Source: Candidatus Ferrigenium bremense (GTDB taxonomy: Bacteria > Pseudomonadota > Gammaproteobacteria > Burkholderiales > Gallionellaceae). From it: DNA of 64,000 bases. Every line of letters begins with the position of its first letter. The stretch's first letter is position 1. Below, one piece after another: positions 17,589 through 26,232 of the stretch. The position numbers and the translations under genes are program-made. The notes beneath the pieces are model-generated. The model did not search any database, was not told the origin of the DNA, and saw only the letters and a program-made list of their open reading frames with translations. The stretch spans positions 62,001 to 126,000 of the forward strand of contig JAGRPI010000023.1 in assembly GCA_019449635.1 (NCBI GenBank). The letters run 5' to 3'.

Positions 17589-18628
17589 AGGGCTTGCTCC
17601 TTCATGTACGGCAGCGTGATCTCGACGCGATAAAAGTCCGCGCCGCTTTCGACCTTGTAGCGCGCCTCGACGTCGAACAGCAATGCCAGCCGTTCGCGGA
17701 TATTCTGCAACGCCATCTTGTTGCCGGTATGCGGTGCGGCGCCGCCCGGCGCGCAGGGATTCTCCACCCTGAGCTGCAATTCATCACCACTGCGGCGCAG
17801 CGCGACGCTGATACTGCCGCCTTGCGGCAACCGCTCGATGCCGTGATATACGGCGTTCTCCAGCAACGGCTGCAACAGCAGCGGCGGAATCAGCGCGTCG
17901 TCCGGCACATCCCGGACTTGCCAATCCACGCGCAACCGTTCGCCCATGCGCAATCGCTCCAGAGCGATATATTGCTTGCTCAGCCCGATCTCCTGGCGCA
18001 GCGGCACGAGATCTTGCGCGTCCGACATCGCCATGCGGAACAGGTCGGACATATCCTCCAGCGCGGTCTCGGCCTGCTTGGGCTGGGTGCGCACGATGCC
18101 GAGGACGGCATTGATGCTGTTGAACAGGAAATGCGGCCGGATGCGCGCGCGCAACGCCTGCAGACGCGCATCGTATATAGCGCGCGACAGCACCTGGCTG
18201 CGCCAGCGGAAATATATCAGCAGGATGCCGCTTACCAGCACGCCAAGCAGCGTATAGCGCACCGCATCAAACCACGCGTCATCGCGACCCGGCGGGCGAT
18301 ACAGCTCTCCGCCGAAATAATAGATAACCAGTGTCACTGCCGCTGCCAGCGCGTTCACCATCAGCACGCCGCGCCAATAGGCAATCCGGTTCAGCCACGG
18401 CTGCGCCGCCCACAGCAGCAGCAGGCAGGTCAGCAGGATCGGCGTGAGCAGCGTGGTGATCTGCATCATGCGCAGCGGCACCTCCGCCCAGCTGTCCGCC
18501 TGCAACAATGTCTGCAGCAATGCCAGGCCGTTGCTGATCAGCAGGATGCGCAACGTCACACCGAGGTTGCGGAAGTTGGGCAACGCGTCGGGCAGGGCAT
18601 TTTGTTTTATACTGCGCGCTTCATTCAT
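17585..18628 (-). CDS. algZ: LytS/AlgZ-type sensor histidine kinase
   Basis: A 347-residue membrane histidine kinase of the His_kinase (LytS/YehU) family. Four hydrophobic segments fill roughly residues 22-145. The kinase part follows, with the phosphoacceptor His in [16 protein letters not shown] near residue 168 and the ATP-binding [14 protein letters not shown] (N box) near residue 242, then RVENP and an atypical, shortened G region. There is no periplasmic sensor domain, so the signal is probably sensed within or near the membrane. It forms an operon with algR by a four-base overlap and is divergent from argH, whose start lies about 40 bases away. Confidence 0.85.
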   Translation of the reverse strand: MNEARSIKQNALPDALPNFRNLGVTLRILLISNGLALLQTLLQADSWAEVPLRMMQITTLLTPILLTCLLLLWAAQPWLNRIAYWRGVLMVNALAAAVTLVIYYFGGELYRPPGRDDAWFDAVRYTLLGVLVSGILLIYFRWRSQVLSRAIYDARLQALRARIRPHFLFNSINAVLGIVRTQPKQAETALEDMSDLFRMAMSDAQDLVPLRQEIGLSKQYIALERLRMGERLRVDWQVRDVPDDALIPPLLLQPLLENAVYHGIERLPQGGSISVALRRSGDELQLRVENPCAPGGAAPHTGNKMALQNIRERLALLFDVEARYKVESGADFYRVEITLPYMKEQAL

Positions 18629-18671
18629 GGCGGGAAATCTTACCGTTTTTCAGGGACAAGCGGGGGCTGCG

Positions 18672-20075
18672 ATGCAAGATCCAACACAAAATAAAAATAA
18701 CGATACCTGGTCGGGGCGATTCACGGAGCCGGTGGCGGAACTGGTGAAACGCTACACCGCATCGGTGGACTTCGACCACAAGCTGGCCATGTTCGACATT
18801 CAGGGCTCGCGGGCGCATGCGCAGATGCTGGCCGCTTGCGGCATCATTACCGCAAAGGACCTGGACGACATCCAGCGCGGCCTCGCGCAGATCGAAAACG
18901 AGATCATTGGCGGCGAATTCGTCTGGTCGCTGGACCTGGAAGACGTGCACCTCAATATCGAGAAGCGCCTCACCATGCTGGTCGGCGATGCCGGCAAACG
19001 GCTGCACACCGGGCGTTCGCGCAACGACCAGGTGGCGACCGACGTGCGCCTGTATCTGCGCAGTGCGATCGACGACCTGCTGCATCTGATCAAGGCGTTG
19101 CAGACCGCGCTGCTCGACCTCGCCCAGCACCACACCCGCACCATCATGCCCGGCTTCACCCACTTGCAGGTGGCGCAGCCGGTCAGTTTTGCGCATCATC
19201 TGATGGCGTATTTCGAGATGCTCAAGCGCGATGCGGAACGCCTGCACGATGCGCGCCGCCGCGTGAACCGGCTGCCGCTCGGCGCGGCGGCGCTGGCGGG
19301 CACCAGCTATCCGATCAGGCGCGAAATGGTGGCGGAACTGCTGGGCTTTGACGGCGTATGCGAGAACTCGCTGGATGCGGTTTCGGACCGCGACTTCGCC
19401 ATCGAATTCACCGCCTGCGCCGCGCTGGTCATGACGCATCTGTCGCGCTTCTCCGAGGAACTGATCCTGTGGATGAGCCCGCGCTTCGGCTTCATCGACC
19501 TGGCCGACCGCTTCTGCACCGGCTCCTCCATCATGCCGCAGAAGAAGAACCCCGACGTGCCGGAGCTGGTGCGCGGCAAGACCGGGCGCGTCAACGGCCA
19601 TCTGGTCGCGCTGCTCACGCTGATGAAAGGCCAGCCGCTGGCCTACAACAAGGACAACCAGGAAGACAAGGAACCGCTGTTCGACACCGTGGAAACGCTG
19701 ACGCAAACCCTGCGCATCTACGCCGACATGATCGGCGGCATCAAGGTCAAGCCGGAAGCCATGCGCAGCGCGGCGTTGCAGGGCTATGCCACGGCCACCG
19801 ACCTGGCCGATTACCTGGTGAAAAAGGGCCTGCCGTTCCGCGATGCCCATGAAGCCGTGGCGCTGGCGGTGCGCTTTGCCGAGCAGCGCGGCTGCGACCT
19901 GGGCGACATCGGTCTCGCAGAGTTGCAGCAATTCTCCGCGCTCATCGATCAGGACGTGTACCAGGTGCTGTCGCTGGAAGGTTCGCTCGCCAGCCGCAAC
20001 CACGTCGGCGGCACCGCGCCGCGGCAAGTGGAGGCAGCCATTGCGCGGGCGCGGGTCCATCTCGCAAAATCATAG
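18672..20075 (+). CDS. argH: argininosuccinate lyase
   Basis: A 467-residue enzyme of the fumarase/aspartase superfamily that splits argininosuccinate into arginine and fumarate. Signatures include [42 protein letters not shown] and the [20 protein letters not shown] loop. Full length. The ATG at 18672 (MQDPTQNKN) is preferred to in-frame ATGs further upstream, which overlap the divergent kinase gene. The stop is followed within three bases by a hairpin that is a terminator only in the minus direction. Confidence 0.96.
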   Translation: MQDPTQNKNNDTWSGRFTEPVAELVKRYTASVDFDHKLAMFDIQGSRAHAQMLAACGIITAKDLDDIQRGLAQIENEIIGGEFVWSLDLEDVHLNIEKRLTMLVGDAGKRLHTGRSRNDQVATDVRLYLRSAIDDLLHLIKALQTALLDLAQHHTRTIMPGFTHLQVAQPVSFAHHLMAYFEMLKRDAERLHDARRRVNRLPLGAAALAGTSYPIRREMVAELLGFDGVCENSLDAVSDRDFAIEFTACAALVMTHLSRFSEELILWMSPRFGFIDLADRFCTGSSIMPQKKNPDVPELVRGKTGRVNGHLVALLTLMKGQPLAYNKDNQEDKEPLFDTVETLTQTLRIYADMIGGIKVKPEAMRSAALQGYATATDLADYLVKKGLPFRDAHEAVALAVRFAEQRGCDLGDIGLAELQQFSALIDQDVYQVLSLEGSLASRNHVGGTAPRQVEAAIARARVHLAKS

Positions 20076-20077
20076 GC

Positions 20078-20105
20078 AAAAAAATGGGTGGTCTGGCGAC
20101 CACCC
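20078..20105 (-). terminator. intrinsic terminator of the small RNA candidate
   Basis: On the minus strand GGGTGGTC, loop GCCA, GACCACCC, then A and seven T. The 8-bp GC-rich stem and T-run are a strong rho-independent terminator for minus-strand transcription. On the plus strand no T-run follows, so it is not a good argH terminator. Confidence 0.8.
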
Positions 20106-20187
20106 AAAGAGGAGGAGAGTATGAAAAGTAGAGTTGTTGCCAACTACTAACCCAGACACTCGGTGCGGACTATAGCCATACTCTCCA
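20078..20187 (-). ncRNA. candidate small RNA with anti-SD linker
   Basis: Read on the minus strand, the segment starts GGAGAGTATG (20186-20177), which pairs perfectly over 10 bp with CATACTCTCC (20123-20114). Inside that loop AGTTG-GCAA-CAACT forms a small hairpin with a GNRA tetraloop. A CU-rich linker (CTCTCCTCCTCTTT) complementary to Shine-Dalgarno sequences follows, and then a terminator hairpin with seven T residues. A TATATG box (20199-20194) lies just upstream. No gene occupies the strand. The architecture suggests a trans-acting regulator of about 110 nt. The plus-strand alternative is a 9-codon ORF at 20121-20150. Confidence 0.5.
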
Positions 20188-20193
20188 AGAATG

Positions 20194-20224
20194 CATATAT
20201 GCCGAAATGCCTATATATTTCGGC
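20194..20224 (-). promoter_or_regulatory. dyad operator and -10-like box before the small RNA
   Basis: GCCGAAAT (20201-20208) and ATTTCGGC (20217-20224) are perfect 8-bp arms with an 8-bp spacer. A minus-strand TATATG at 20199-20194 lies seven bases before the presumed start at about 20187. No good -35 hexamer is visible, so the dyad could be an activator site or, alternatively, a hairpin. The rest of the gap to grxD (20225-20366) shows only a weak hairpin at 20333-20365. Confidence 0.4.
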
Positions 20225-20366
20225 CTAGTCATTTCGGGTAACCATTGCAACCAATTCTTTTTAAACACCTTTAGCTTTACCCTGTACGGGATGCGTTGTC
20301 ACATAAGACGAGTCTCGCAACACCTCGGAACCAAGGGATTGCCGCACCAGGCAGGATTCCCTTGAA

Positions 20367-20684
20367 TCAGGGATTTTCCAGCAATTGCTTGAGTTCCCCG
20401 CTCTGGTACATCTCGGTCATGATGTCCGATCCGCCGACGAATTCGCCCCTGATGTAAAGCTGCGGAATGGTAGGCCAATTGGCGTAGTCCTTGATCCCCT
20501 GGCGGATTTCCGCATCTTGCAGCACATCCACGGTGAACAGTTCTTTCACGCCCAGCGTCTTCAGGATGCCCACCGCTTTGCCGGAGAAACCGCATTGCGG
20601 AAACTGCGGACTGCCTTTCATGTACAGCACCACCGGGTGTGTGGTGACTTGCTCGTGGATGCGTTGCTGGATGTCTGTGCTCAT
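20367..20684 (-). CDS. grxD: monothiol glutaredoxin (Grx4 type)
   Basis: A 105-residue CGFS glutaredoxin that carries or delivers 2Fe-2S clusters with glutathione and BolA-like partners in the cytosol. The active site PQCGFSGKAV is near residue 30. The cis-Pro region WPTIPQLYIRGEFVGGSDI near residue 70 and the glutathione-binding Lys in VVLYMKGSP near residue 22 are present. Full length for the family. It stands alone between the porin and the small RNA region. The transcript probably starts in the 130-base gap to the porin terminator. Confidence 0.95.
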   Translation of the reverse strand: MSTDIQQRIHEQVTTHPVVLYMKGSPQFPQCGFSGKAVGILKTLGVKELFTVDVLQDAEIRQGIKDYANWPTIPQLYIRGEFVGGSDIMTEMYQSGELKQLLENP

Positions 20685-20749
20685 GGCGTCTTTACCTGAA
20701 TTAAATGGTCGGGAATTCTATCGATGAGGATAAGGCCGCGTCAAGCATG

Positions 20750-20774
20750 AAAACGGGCGCCCGAGGATGCCCGC
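20750..20774 (-). terminator. porin 3' terminator
   Basis: On the minus strand a GC-rich hairpin (CGGGC and GCCCG arms at 20773-20754) is followed by TTTT. Just before it CTCCTC and GAGGAG could form another stem in the porin 3' untranslated region. The positions fit the end of the porin transcript. Confidence 0.6.
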
Positions 20775-20815
20775 TCAACTCCTCTGCCCTCAAACCTTCG
20801 TGAGGAGGGAAATAA

Positions 20816-22117
20816 TCAGAAGGCGTGCCTCATGCCCATGGAAACCACGGACGGGGAAGAACCAACACCGTTGATGGTGCCTGCTGCTGCGGAACTCTGG
20901 CTAAAGCCGTAATCGCTGCCGCTCTTGTTGCTGATGCGGGAATAGATCGCGTACAGCCTGGTGCGCTTGCTCAGACCGTGGTCGTAGCCCAGGCTGAACT
21001 GGTTCGCCCCGGTATTGGCGGTCGAGGCCAGTTGGCCGACCCTGCCATAAGCCAGCTTCAAGGCATTCATGCCCATCTTGTAATTGCCCGCCAGGTAATA
21101 TGCGTTGTGGCCAAAACGGTCGGCACCGATTGCGGCGCAGCCGCCGGCTACTACCGCGGCGCACAGATTGTCGCTCGATTTCTCATAGGCGAAGCCCAGG
21201 GTGAAGGCATCCATCGTATAGCCCAGGCCAACTTTCCAGGCCGATTCCTTGCCGCCGGCACGGGCGGTGTCGAGCTTGTGGTCTTCATAGCTCAAAGAGC
21301 CGTAGAACGGGGCGGCATCGTACATGGCGGCCATGCTCAGCAGGCTGGCCTTGGCGGTGGCGGCGGCGGTGTTGGCTTCCGCCAGGTTGGCGTAGGCGAT
21401 CGCACCGGTGAAGCCGCCCTTGGCCGGCGTGGTGTAGAGGATGATGTCCGGCTGTCGTCCGTCGAAGGCGGTATTGGCAGAATCGACGGTGGTATTGCTG
21501 GTGACTCCGCCCAGCAGCGCGCGGTTGTCGGCGATACTGTCGGCGAATATATCCAGCTTGCGCGTGGCCAGCTTGTAGGGCGTGTCATGGCGCCCCAGCA
21601 GCACGGTTCCTGCGCTGTCGCTCTTAAGCCCCAGGAAGGAGTTGCGGGTGGCAAAGGTACCGCCGGTGTTGTCTATGTTGATTTGCTCCTCGATCTGCCA
21701 GATCGCCGACAGGCCATCGCTCAGCCCTTCCGAGCCCTTGAAACCCAGTTTCGAAACATTGCTCGACACGTTGCCCTTGCTGGCGCCCGCCACGCCGGCG
21801 GCAGAGGTGCCGTTGTCAATGAAATCGTAGGACATATCCACCTGACCATAGAAGGTGACACCGGGAGCAGCGTTCACGCCGGCGGGGGCGCCGGCCGCGG
21901 CGCTCTTGCCGGCAGCCGCCCCCGTATTGGCGTTTGCCTGAACCGGGGCTGCCGTTTCGTTCTTGTGCTCAAGCTTGTTTTCAAGCGCACGAATCTTCTG
22001 ATCCAGCTCCTGCACCATGGCGCGCAGTTTCTCCAATTCAGCCTTGTCGGTATCGGCAAACGCTGCCGGGGCAGCGAATGCCAGCGCAATCGCCAATACG
22101 ATGCTTTTCTTTTGCAT
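20816..22117 (-). CDS. outer-membrane porin (Gram-negative porin family)
   Basis: A 433-residue trimeric-type betaproteobacterial porin. The signal peptide KKSIVLAIALAFAAPAAFA is cleaved after about residue 21. A coiled-coil segment (about residues 24-53, ELEKLRAMVQELDQKIRALE) and an Ala-rich linker precede the barrel, which begins near VTFYGQVDMSYDFID. The chain ends MGMRHAF, with the C-terminal Phe that the BAM complex recognises. The periplasmic coiled coil is an extra feature compared with short porins and may contact peptidoglycan. An RBS (AAGGAG) precedes the ATG. Confidence 0.9.
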   Translation of the reverse strand: MQKKSIVLAIALAFAAPAAFADTDKAELEKLRAMVQELDQKIRALENKLEHKNETAAPVQANANTGAAAGKSAAAGAPAGVNAAPGVTFYGQVDMSYDFIDNGTSAAGVAGASKGNVSSNVSKLGFKGSEGLSDGLSAIWQIEEQINIDNTGGTFATRNSFLGLKSDSAGTVLLGRHDTPYKLATRKLDIFADSIADNRALLGGVTSNTTVDSANTAFDGRQPDIILYTTPAKGGFTGAIAYANLAEANTAAATAKASLLSMAAMYDAAPFYGSLSYEDHKLDTARAGGKESAWKVGLGYTMDAFTLGFAYEKSSDNLCAAVVAGGCAAIGADRFGHNAYYLAGNYKMGMNALKLAYGRVGQLASTANTGANQFSLGYDHGLSKRTRLYAIYSRISNKSGSDYGFSQSSAAAGTINGVGSSPSVVSMGMRHAF

Positions 22118-22180
22118 GTAACACTCCTTGTTGTCTGTTTATATCGGCCGCTCCGGCCACGACGAGAACTTCGGGTGCGG

Positions 22181-22208
22181 ATTATCCGCAAAGCAGAATG
22201 CGCCGCAA
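22181..22208 (-). promoter_or_regulatory. predicted sigma-70 promoter of the porin gene
   Basis: On the minus strand TTGCGG (22208-22203) and GATAAT (22186-22181) are separated by 16 bp, about 65 bases upstream of the porin ATG. A GGCC-GGAGC-GGCC hairpin lies in the resulting 5' untranslated region at about 22146-22158. Confidence 0.45.
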
Positions 22209-22263
22209 GCCAATCAATGCAGATTTAGCAAAAAAATTAACAACGCACGCCTGCTCATGGCAG

Positions 22264-22291
22264 GCGGCGGCAGTTTTCCTGCTGCCGCCGC
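22264..22291 (+). other. strong hairpin upstream of slt
   Basis: GCGGCGGCAG (22264-22273) pairs perfectly with CTGCCGCCGC (22282-22291) around an 8-base loop, about 65 bases before the slt ATG. No T-run follows. It could shape the slt leader or end antisense transcription, and nothing more can be said. Confidence 0.5.
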
Positions 22292-22354
22292 GCCAAGCGG
22301 TTGCCCGCCAACGATGTGCTATGCTCCACGCGGTTGTTTTTCTGACGATTTGCG

Positions 22355-24277
22355 ATGAGGTTCTTCTTTTATTTTTTCCTGCTGATGGCCCCGCCCGCGC
22401 TGGCAGACCAGACTGCGGATTTTCTGGCGGTGCACGATGCATTCCGCGCCGGAGATGCGGTCAAGCTGGAACGTTACGCGCAGCGGCTGAAAAACACGCC
22501 GCTGGAGGTGTACGCCAGCTACTACCGGCTGCGCCTCAACCTGGAAAATGCCGGCACCAGCGCGGTAAAGGATTTTCTTTCCCGTCCGGAAGATACGCCG
22601 ATGATCGACCGGTTGCGCGGCGAATGGCTCAAGCTGCTCGGCAAGAGGCAGCAATGGGACCGGTTCGATGCGGAATATCCGCGCCTGCTCAACGAGGATA
22701 CCGAGCTGACCTGCTACGCCCTGCAATCGCGCCGGCGCGGACAGGGGCAGGAGGCATTGATTGAAGTGCGCAGGTTGTGGTTCAGCGGCAAGGGGCAGCC
22801 GGACAATTGCGGCCCGCTGTTCGATGCGGCGCTGTCCGCCGGCATCATCGGCGAGCCGGATGTCTGGCAGCGGCTGCGCCTCGCCCTGGAGGCCGGCAAT
22901 GTATCGCTCGCCAAACAGCTTGCCGAGCGCCTGACCGGCAACCATGCGGTGTCGCCTGCTGCACTGGAAAACGCGGCGGCCGATGCGGACCGTTACCTGG
23001 AAAAACTGGCACTGCACAAGAAGCATGACGGCCAGCGCGCCGTCGCACTGTTTGCCCTGCAGCGCCTGGCCAAGCAGTCCCCGGAGCTGGCCGCTGCGCG
23101 CTGGGAAAAAATCGCCGCCTCCTTTCCCGATGCGGAACAACATTATTTTTACGGCTGGCTGGCTTACGAGGCGGCGCGCAAACTGGATAACCGTGCGCTG
23201 CAATGGTTCAAGGCGGCAGGCGCGCCGCTCAACGAACAGCAGTCGGCCTGGCGCGTGCGCGCGGCATTACGCGCGCAGGACTGGCCAGAGGTGCTGGCAG
23301 GCATCGACGCGATGGGCGAGCAACAGCAGCGCGAGGCTGCCTGGCGGTACTGGAAGGCGCGCGCACTGCAGGCCCTGGGCAAGCCCGTCGATGCGAACCA
23401 GTTGCTCATGCCGTTGAGCGGCGAATACAATTTCTACGGACAATTGGCAGGCGAGGAACTGGCCGGCTCGCCGGTGTCGATCGAGGCGGCAACCTACAAA
23501 CCCCGCACACAGGATATCGCGGCGATGCTGGCATTACCCGGCATCCAGCGCACGCTGGCGCTGTATCGCATGGATATGCGCAGCGAAGCGCTGAAGGAAT
23601 GGAACTGGGCGATACGCAATTTCAACGACCAGGAACTGATCACCGCTGCAGAAATCGCGCGGCGCCATGAAATGTATGATCGCGCCATCGGCGCAGCGGA
23701 GAGAACCGTCAATGTGCACAATTTCAGCCTGCGTTATCTGGCGCCCTATCGCGAAGTGCTGTATGCGCACATACGCGAGTATAGGCTCGAAGAAGCGTGG
23801 GTATATGGCCTGATGCGCCAGGAAAGCCGCTTTGCATCCGTGGCCAAATCCGAGGTCGGGGCGGCCGGCCTGATGCAGATCATGCCGGCGACGGCGCGCT
23901 GGATAGCGAAGAAGCTCGGCCTGAAGAACTATCGCCAGTCGTTGATCCACCAGGTCGACACCAACCTGCGCCTCGGCACCTACTACATGAAAACCGTGTT
24001 GTCATGGTTCGACGACAGCCCGGTGCTGGCCTCGGCGGCATACAATGCCGGCCCGGGGCGGGCGCGCCTGTGGCGCGGCGACCAGCCGCTGGAAGGCGCC
24101 ATCTACGCCGAGACCATCCCGTTCGACGAAACGCGCGACTACGTGAAAAAAGTGATGAGCAACACCATGTACTACGCCAGTCAATTCGAAGCGTCCGCGC
24201 GTCCGCTCAAGCAGCGCCTCGGCGTCATCGCGGGCAAAACGGCGGACAACCAGCAGGCCATCCCCGATGAGAAATAA
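22355..24277 (+). CDS. slt: soluble lytic murein transglycosylase
   Basis: A 640-residue periplasmic Slt70-like enzyme. A signal peptide (residues 1-18, FYFFLLMAPPALA) leads into a long alpha-superhelical doughnut domain of about 450 residues. The C-terminal SLT domain has catalytic Glu in YGLMRQESRFASVAKSEVG near residue 490, then GLMQIMPATARW and ASAAYNAGPGRARLW. It cleaves peptidoglycan to 1,6-anhydromuropeptides during turnover. It is divergent from the porin. The downstream cca gene is separated by a CCACGGAT repeat. Confidence 0.92.
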   Translation: MRFFFYFFLLMAPPALADQTADFLAVHDAFRAGDAVKLERYAQRLKNTPLEVYASYYRLRLNLENAGTSAVKDFLSRPEDTPMIDRLRGEWLKLLGKRQQWDRFDAEYPRLLNEDTELTCYALQSRRRGQGQEALIEVRRLWFSGKGQPDNCGPLFDAALSAGIIGEPDVWQRLRLALEAGNVSLAKQLAERLTGNHAVSPAALENAAADADRYLEKLALHKKHDGQRAVALFALQRLAKQSPELAAARWEKIAASFPDAEQHYFYGWLAYEAARKLDNRALQWFKAAGAPLNEQQSAWRVRAALRAQDWPEVLAGIDAMGEQQQREAAWRYWKARALQALGKPVDANQLLMPLSGEYNFYGQLAGEELAGSPVSIEAATYKPRTQDIAAMLALPGIQRTLALYRMDMRSEALKEWNWAIRNFNDQELITAAEIARRHEMYDRAIGAAERTVNVHNFSLRYLAPYREVLYAHIREYRLEEAWVYGLMRQESRFASVAKSEVGAAGLMQIMPATARWIAKKLGLKNYRQSLIHQVDTNLRLGTYYMKTVLSWFDDSPVLASAAYNAGPGRARLWRGDQPLEGAIYAETIPFDETRDYVKKVMSNTMYYASQFEASARPLKQRLGVIAGKTADNQQAIPDEK

Positions 24278-24305
24278 GGCTCCCGATGAACCTGAAAATG
24301 CAGTT

Positions 24306-24429
24306 TGGCCACGGATGGACACAGATGAACAATAGGTCACATCAGCTTTTTTCCTATACTGTTCTGGTGAAATACCAGCCCCTCGTAATGCAATGTTTTA
24401 TCCGTGTTTACCCGTGCAAATCTGTGGCT
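24306..24429. repeat. CCACGGAT inverted repeat, copy 3
   Basis: A degenerate copy with left arm GGCCACGGATGGACACAGAT and right arm containing ATCCGTG and CTGTGGCT, filling the gap between slt and cca. It ends 16 bases before the cca start codon, so it forms most of the cca leader. Confidence 0.75.
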
Positions 24430-24445
24430 GACTGAGGCTTTAAGG

Positions 24446-25690
24446 ATGAGGAGTAACGCCAGAATCTATTGTGTCGGCGGCGCGGTGCGCGACCAGTTGC
24501 TCGGCCTGCCGGTGCAGGATCACGACTGGGTAGTGGTGGGCAGCACGCCGGAGGAAATGGTGGCACAGGGCTTCCAGCCGGTCGGCAAGGATTTCCCGGT
24601 GTTCCTGCATCCCGAGACCCATGAGGAATACGCGCTGGCGCGCACCGAGCGCAAGACCGCGCGCGGCTACAAGGGCTTCGCCGTGTACGCCGCGCCGGAT
24701 GTCACGCTGGAGCAGGATCTGCTGCGCCGCGACTTCACCATCAACGCCATCGCCCAGGAAGTTGATGACAAGCAAGGCGGGGGCAGGCTGATCGACCCGC
24801 ATAACGGCATCGCCGATCTGCGCGCCGGCATCCTGCGCCATGTCAGCGACGCGTTCGGCGAAGACCCGGTGCGCATCCTGCGCGCGGCGCGCTTCGCGGC
24901 GCGTTTCGGTTTCAGCATCGCGCCGGAGACCTTGGCGCTGATGCGCGACATGGTGAACAACGGCGAAGCGGACGCGCTGGTGGCGGAGCGTGTGTGGCAG
25001 GAGCTGGCGCGCGGCCTGATGGAGAAAACGCCGTCGCGATTCTTCGTGACGCTGCGCAGTTGCGGCGCGCTGGCAAAGATCCTGCCGGAGGTGGACGCGC
25101 TGTTTGGCGTGCCGCAGCCGGAAAACTACCATCCGGAGATCGACTGCGGCGTCCATACCCTGCTGGTGGCGGACGATGCCGCGCGCCATGGCTACCCGCT
25201 GGAGGTGCGCTTCGCCGCACTGATGCACGACCTGGGCAAGGCGACCACGCCGAAAGACATCCTGCCGCGCCACATCGGCCATGAGCTGCGCGGCGTGGAA
25301 CTGCTGAAGAAACTCGCGCAGCGGCTGCGCATACCCGCTGACTGCCGCGACCTCGCCATGCTCGCGGCGCATTATCACGGCGACATCCACCGCGCCCGCG
25401 AGCTGCGCGCCGAGACCGTCGTCAGGCTGTTCCAGTCAACGGACGCGTGGCGCAGGCCGGAACGCTTCGCGCAATTGCTGCAAGTCTGCGCCACGGATGC
25501 GCGCGGCCGCATGGGCCACGAGCAGGACGACTATCCGCAGGCGGATTACCTGCTGCAACTGCTGGCCGCCGCGCGCGAGGTGGATGCGGGCGAGATCGCC
25601 CTTCATTGCACGGATCAGGCTGCCATCCCGGAGCGCGTGCGGCTGGCGCGCGTGGCGGCGATCGAGAAGATGGTTCAAGAAAAACCGTAA
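24446..25690 (+). CDS. cca: multifunctional CCA tRNA nucleotidyltransferase with HD domain
   Basis: A 414-residue enzyme that adds or repairs the 3' CCA of tRNA. The nucleotidyltransferase core shows YCVGGAVRDQLLGLPVQDHDW with the following DxD-type metal site, the ALARTERKT segment and RRDFTINAIA. The C-terminal HD phosphohydrolase domain has LMHDLGKATTPKD near residue 262 and LAAHYHGDIH. The ATG at 24446 gives the normal N terminus. The extreme 3' end overlaps by four bases a decayed HTH gene, so the last residues may have changed when foreign DNA arrived. Confidence 0.93.
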   Translation: MRSNARIYCVGGAVRDQLLGLPVQDHDWVVVGSTPEEMVAQGFQPVGKDFPVFLHPETHEEYALARTERKTARGYKGFAVYAAPDVTLEQDLLRRDFTINAIAQEVDDKQGGGRLIDPHNGIADLRAGILRHVSDAFGEDPVRILRAARFAARFGFSIAPETLALMRDMVNNGEADALVAERVWQELARGLMEKTPSRFFVTLRSCGALAKILPEVDALFGVPQPENYHPEIDCGVHTLLVADDAARHGYPLEVRFAALMHDLGKATTPKDILPRHIGHELRGVELLKKLAQRLRIPADCRDLAMLAAHYHGDIHRARELRAETVVRLFQSTDAWRRPERFAQLLQVCATDARGRMGHEQDDYPQADYLLQLLAAAREVDAGEIALHCTDQAAIPERVRLARVAAIEKMVQEKP

Positions 25691-25839
25691 GAGAGGCAAA
25701 TCTTCACCGAAACACCGTTACGTTGCTTTACAACGAGACGGCGACTCGAGTGGACATCGAAACAATCGACAACCTATGCAAGTTATTTAATTGCAAGGTA
25801 GGCGACTTGTTTGAATTTTTTCCAGAAAGAACAAACTGA
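25687..25839 (+). pseudogene. 3' remnant of an XRE-family HTH regulator
   Basis: In the frame ending at TGA 25837-25839 the peptide reads REANLHRNTVTLLYNE, then VDIETIDNLCKLFNCKVGDL and FEFFPERTN. This is the second half of a Cro/C1-type helix-turn-helix domain of the short YozG-like kind. The N-terminal half is missing because the sequence runs straight into cca. The base composition is lower in GC than the neighbours. It is probably what remains of an integrated element next to tRNA-Pro. Confidence 0.6.
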
Positions 25840-25842
25840 ATT

Positions 25843-25993
25843 GGGCACGAAGAGCAATATTCAAAACAACACACTTCCCTGCCATTTCACAATTTCATGG
25901 GCACAGCGTAGGCACAAAATGGGCACGGGGTGGGCACGGAGGATGTTTTCCGAACTTTTGCGGGTTGACTCCAGCATCAAAACAGGCACGGAG
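25843..25993. repeat. cluster of RGGCACRRR direct repeats
   Basis: Six copies of (A/G)GGCAC followed by purines at 25843, 25899, 25910, 25921, 25932 and 25984, several spaced 11 bases apart. Regularly spaced short direct repeats near a tRNA 3' end resemble arm-type integrase binding sites. No other feature is visible in 25840-26060. Confidence 0.5.
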
Positions 25994-26060
25994 AACTGAA
26001 TATCCAAACTCGCCAAGAACAAGCAATGGTGCTGGATAGAAGGGGATTTACGGGAAATTC

Positions 26061-26154
<94 letters not shown>

Positions 26155-26158
26155 TTTT

Positions 26159-26232
26159 AACCCCTCCCGGCCTCACCTTACAGGGGAGAGAGCGCTATCT
26201 CCTCCGCTAATAAGGTGAGGCCGGGAGGGGTT
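26159..26232. repeat. 74-bp inverted repeat with 22-bp perfect arms
   Basis: AACCCCTCCCGGCCTCACC (plus TTA) at 26159-26180 is the exact reverse complement of 26211-26232, around a 30-base centre. It fills the gap between ispB and tRNA-Pro and could act as a two-way terminator. It includes the first base of the ispB stop codon. Confidence 0.9.

Noticed and set aside
20085-20105. argH terminator on the plus strand
   Set aside because: The hairpin is followed by AAAGAGG on that strand, with no T-run. The seven A upstream make it a minus-strand terminator.
20121-20150. A 9-codon plus-strand ORF (MKSRVVANY) with a strong GGAGGAGAG ribosome binding site
   Set aside because: The GGAGAGTATG is one arm of a 10-bp palindrome, and the terminator with T-run and the GNRA loop both favour the minus strand. 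Kept as an alternative only.
25447-25686. N-terminal part of a 130-codon frame running into the HTH remnant
   Set aside because: It overlaps the conserved HD-domain end of cca in another frame. Only the part after the cca stop resembles a regulator.
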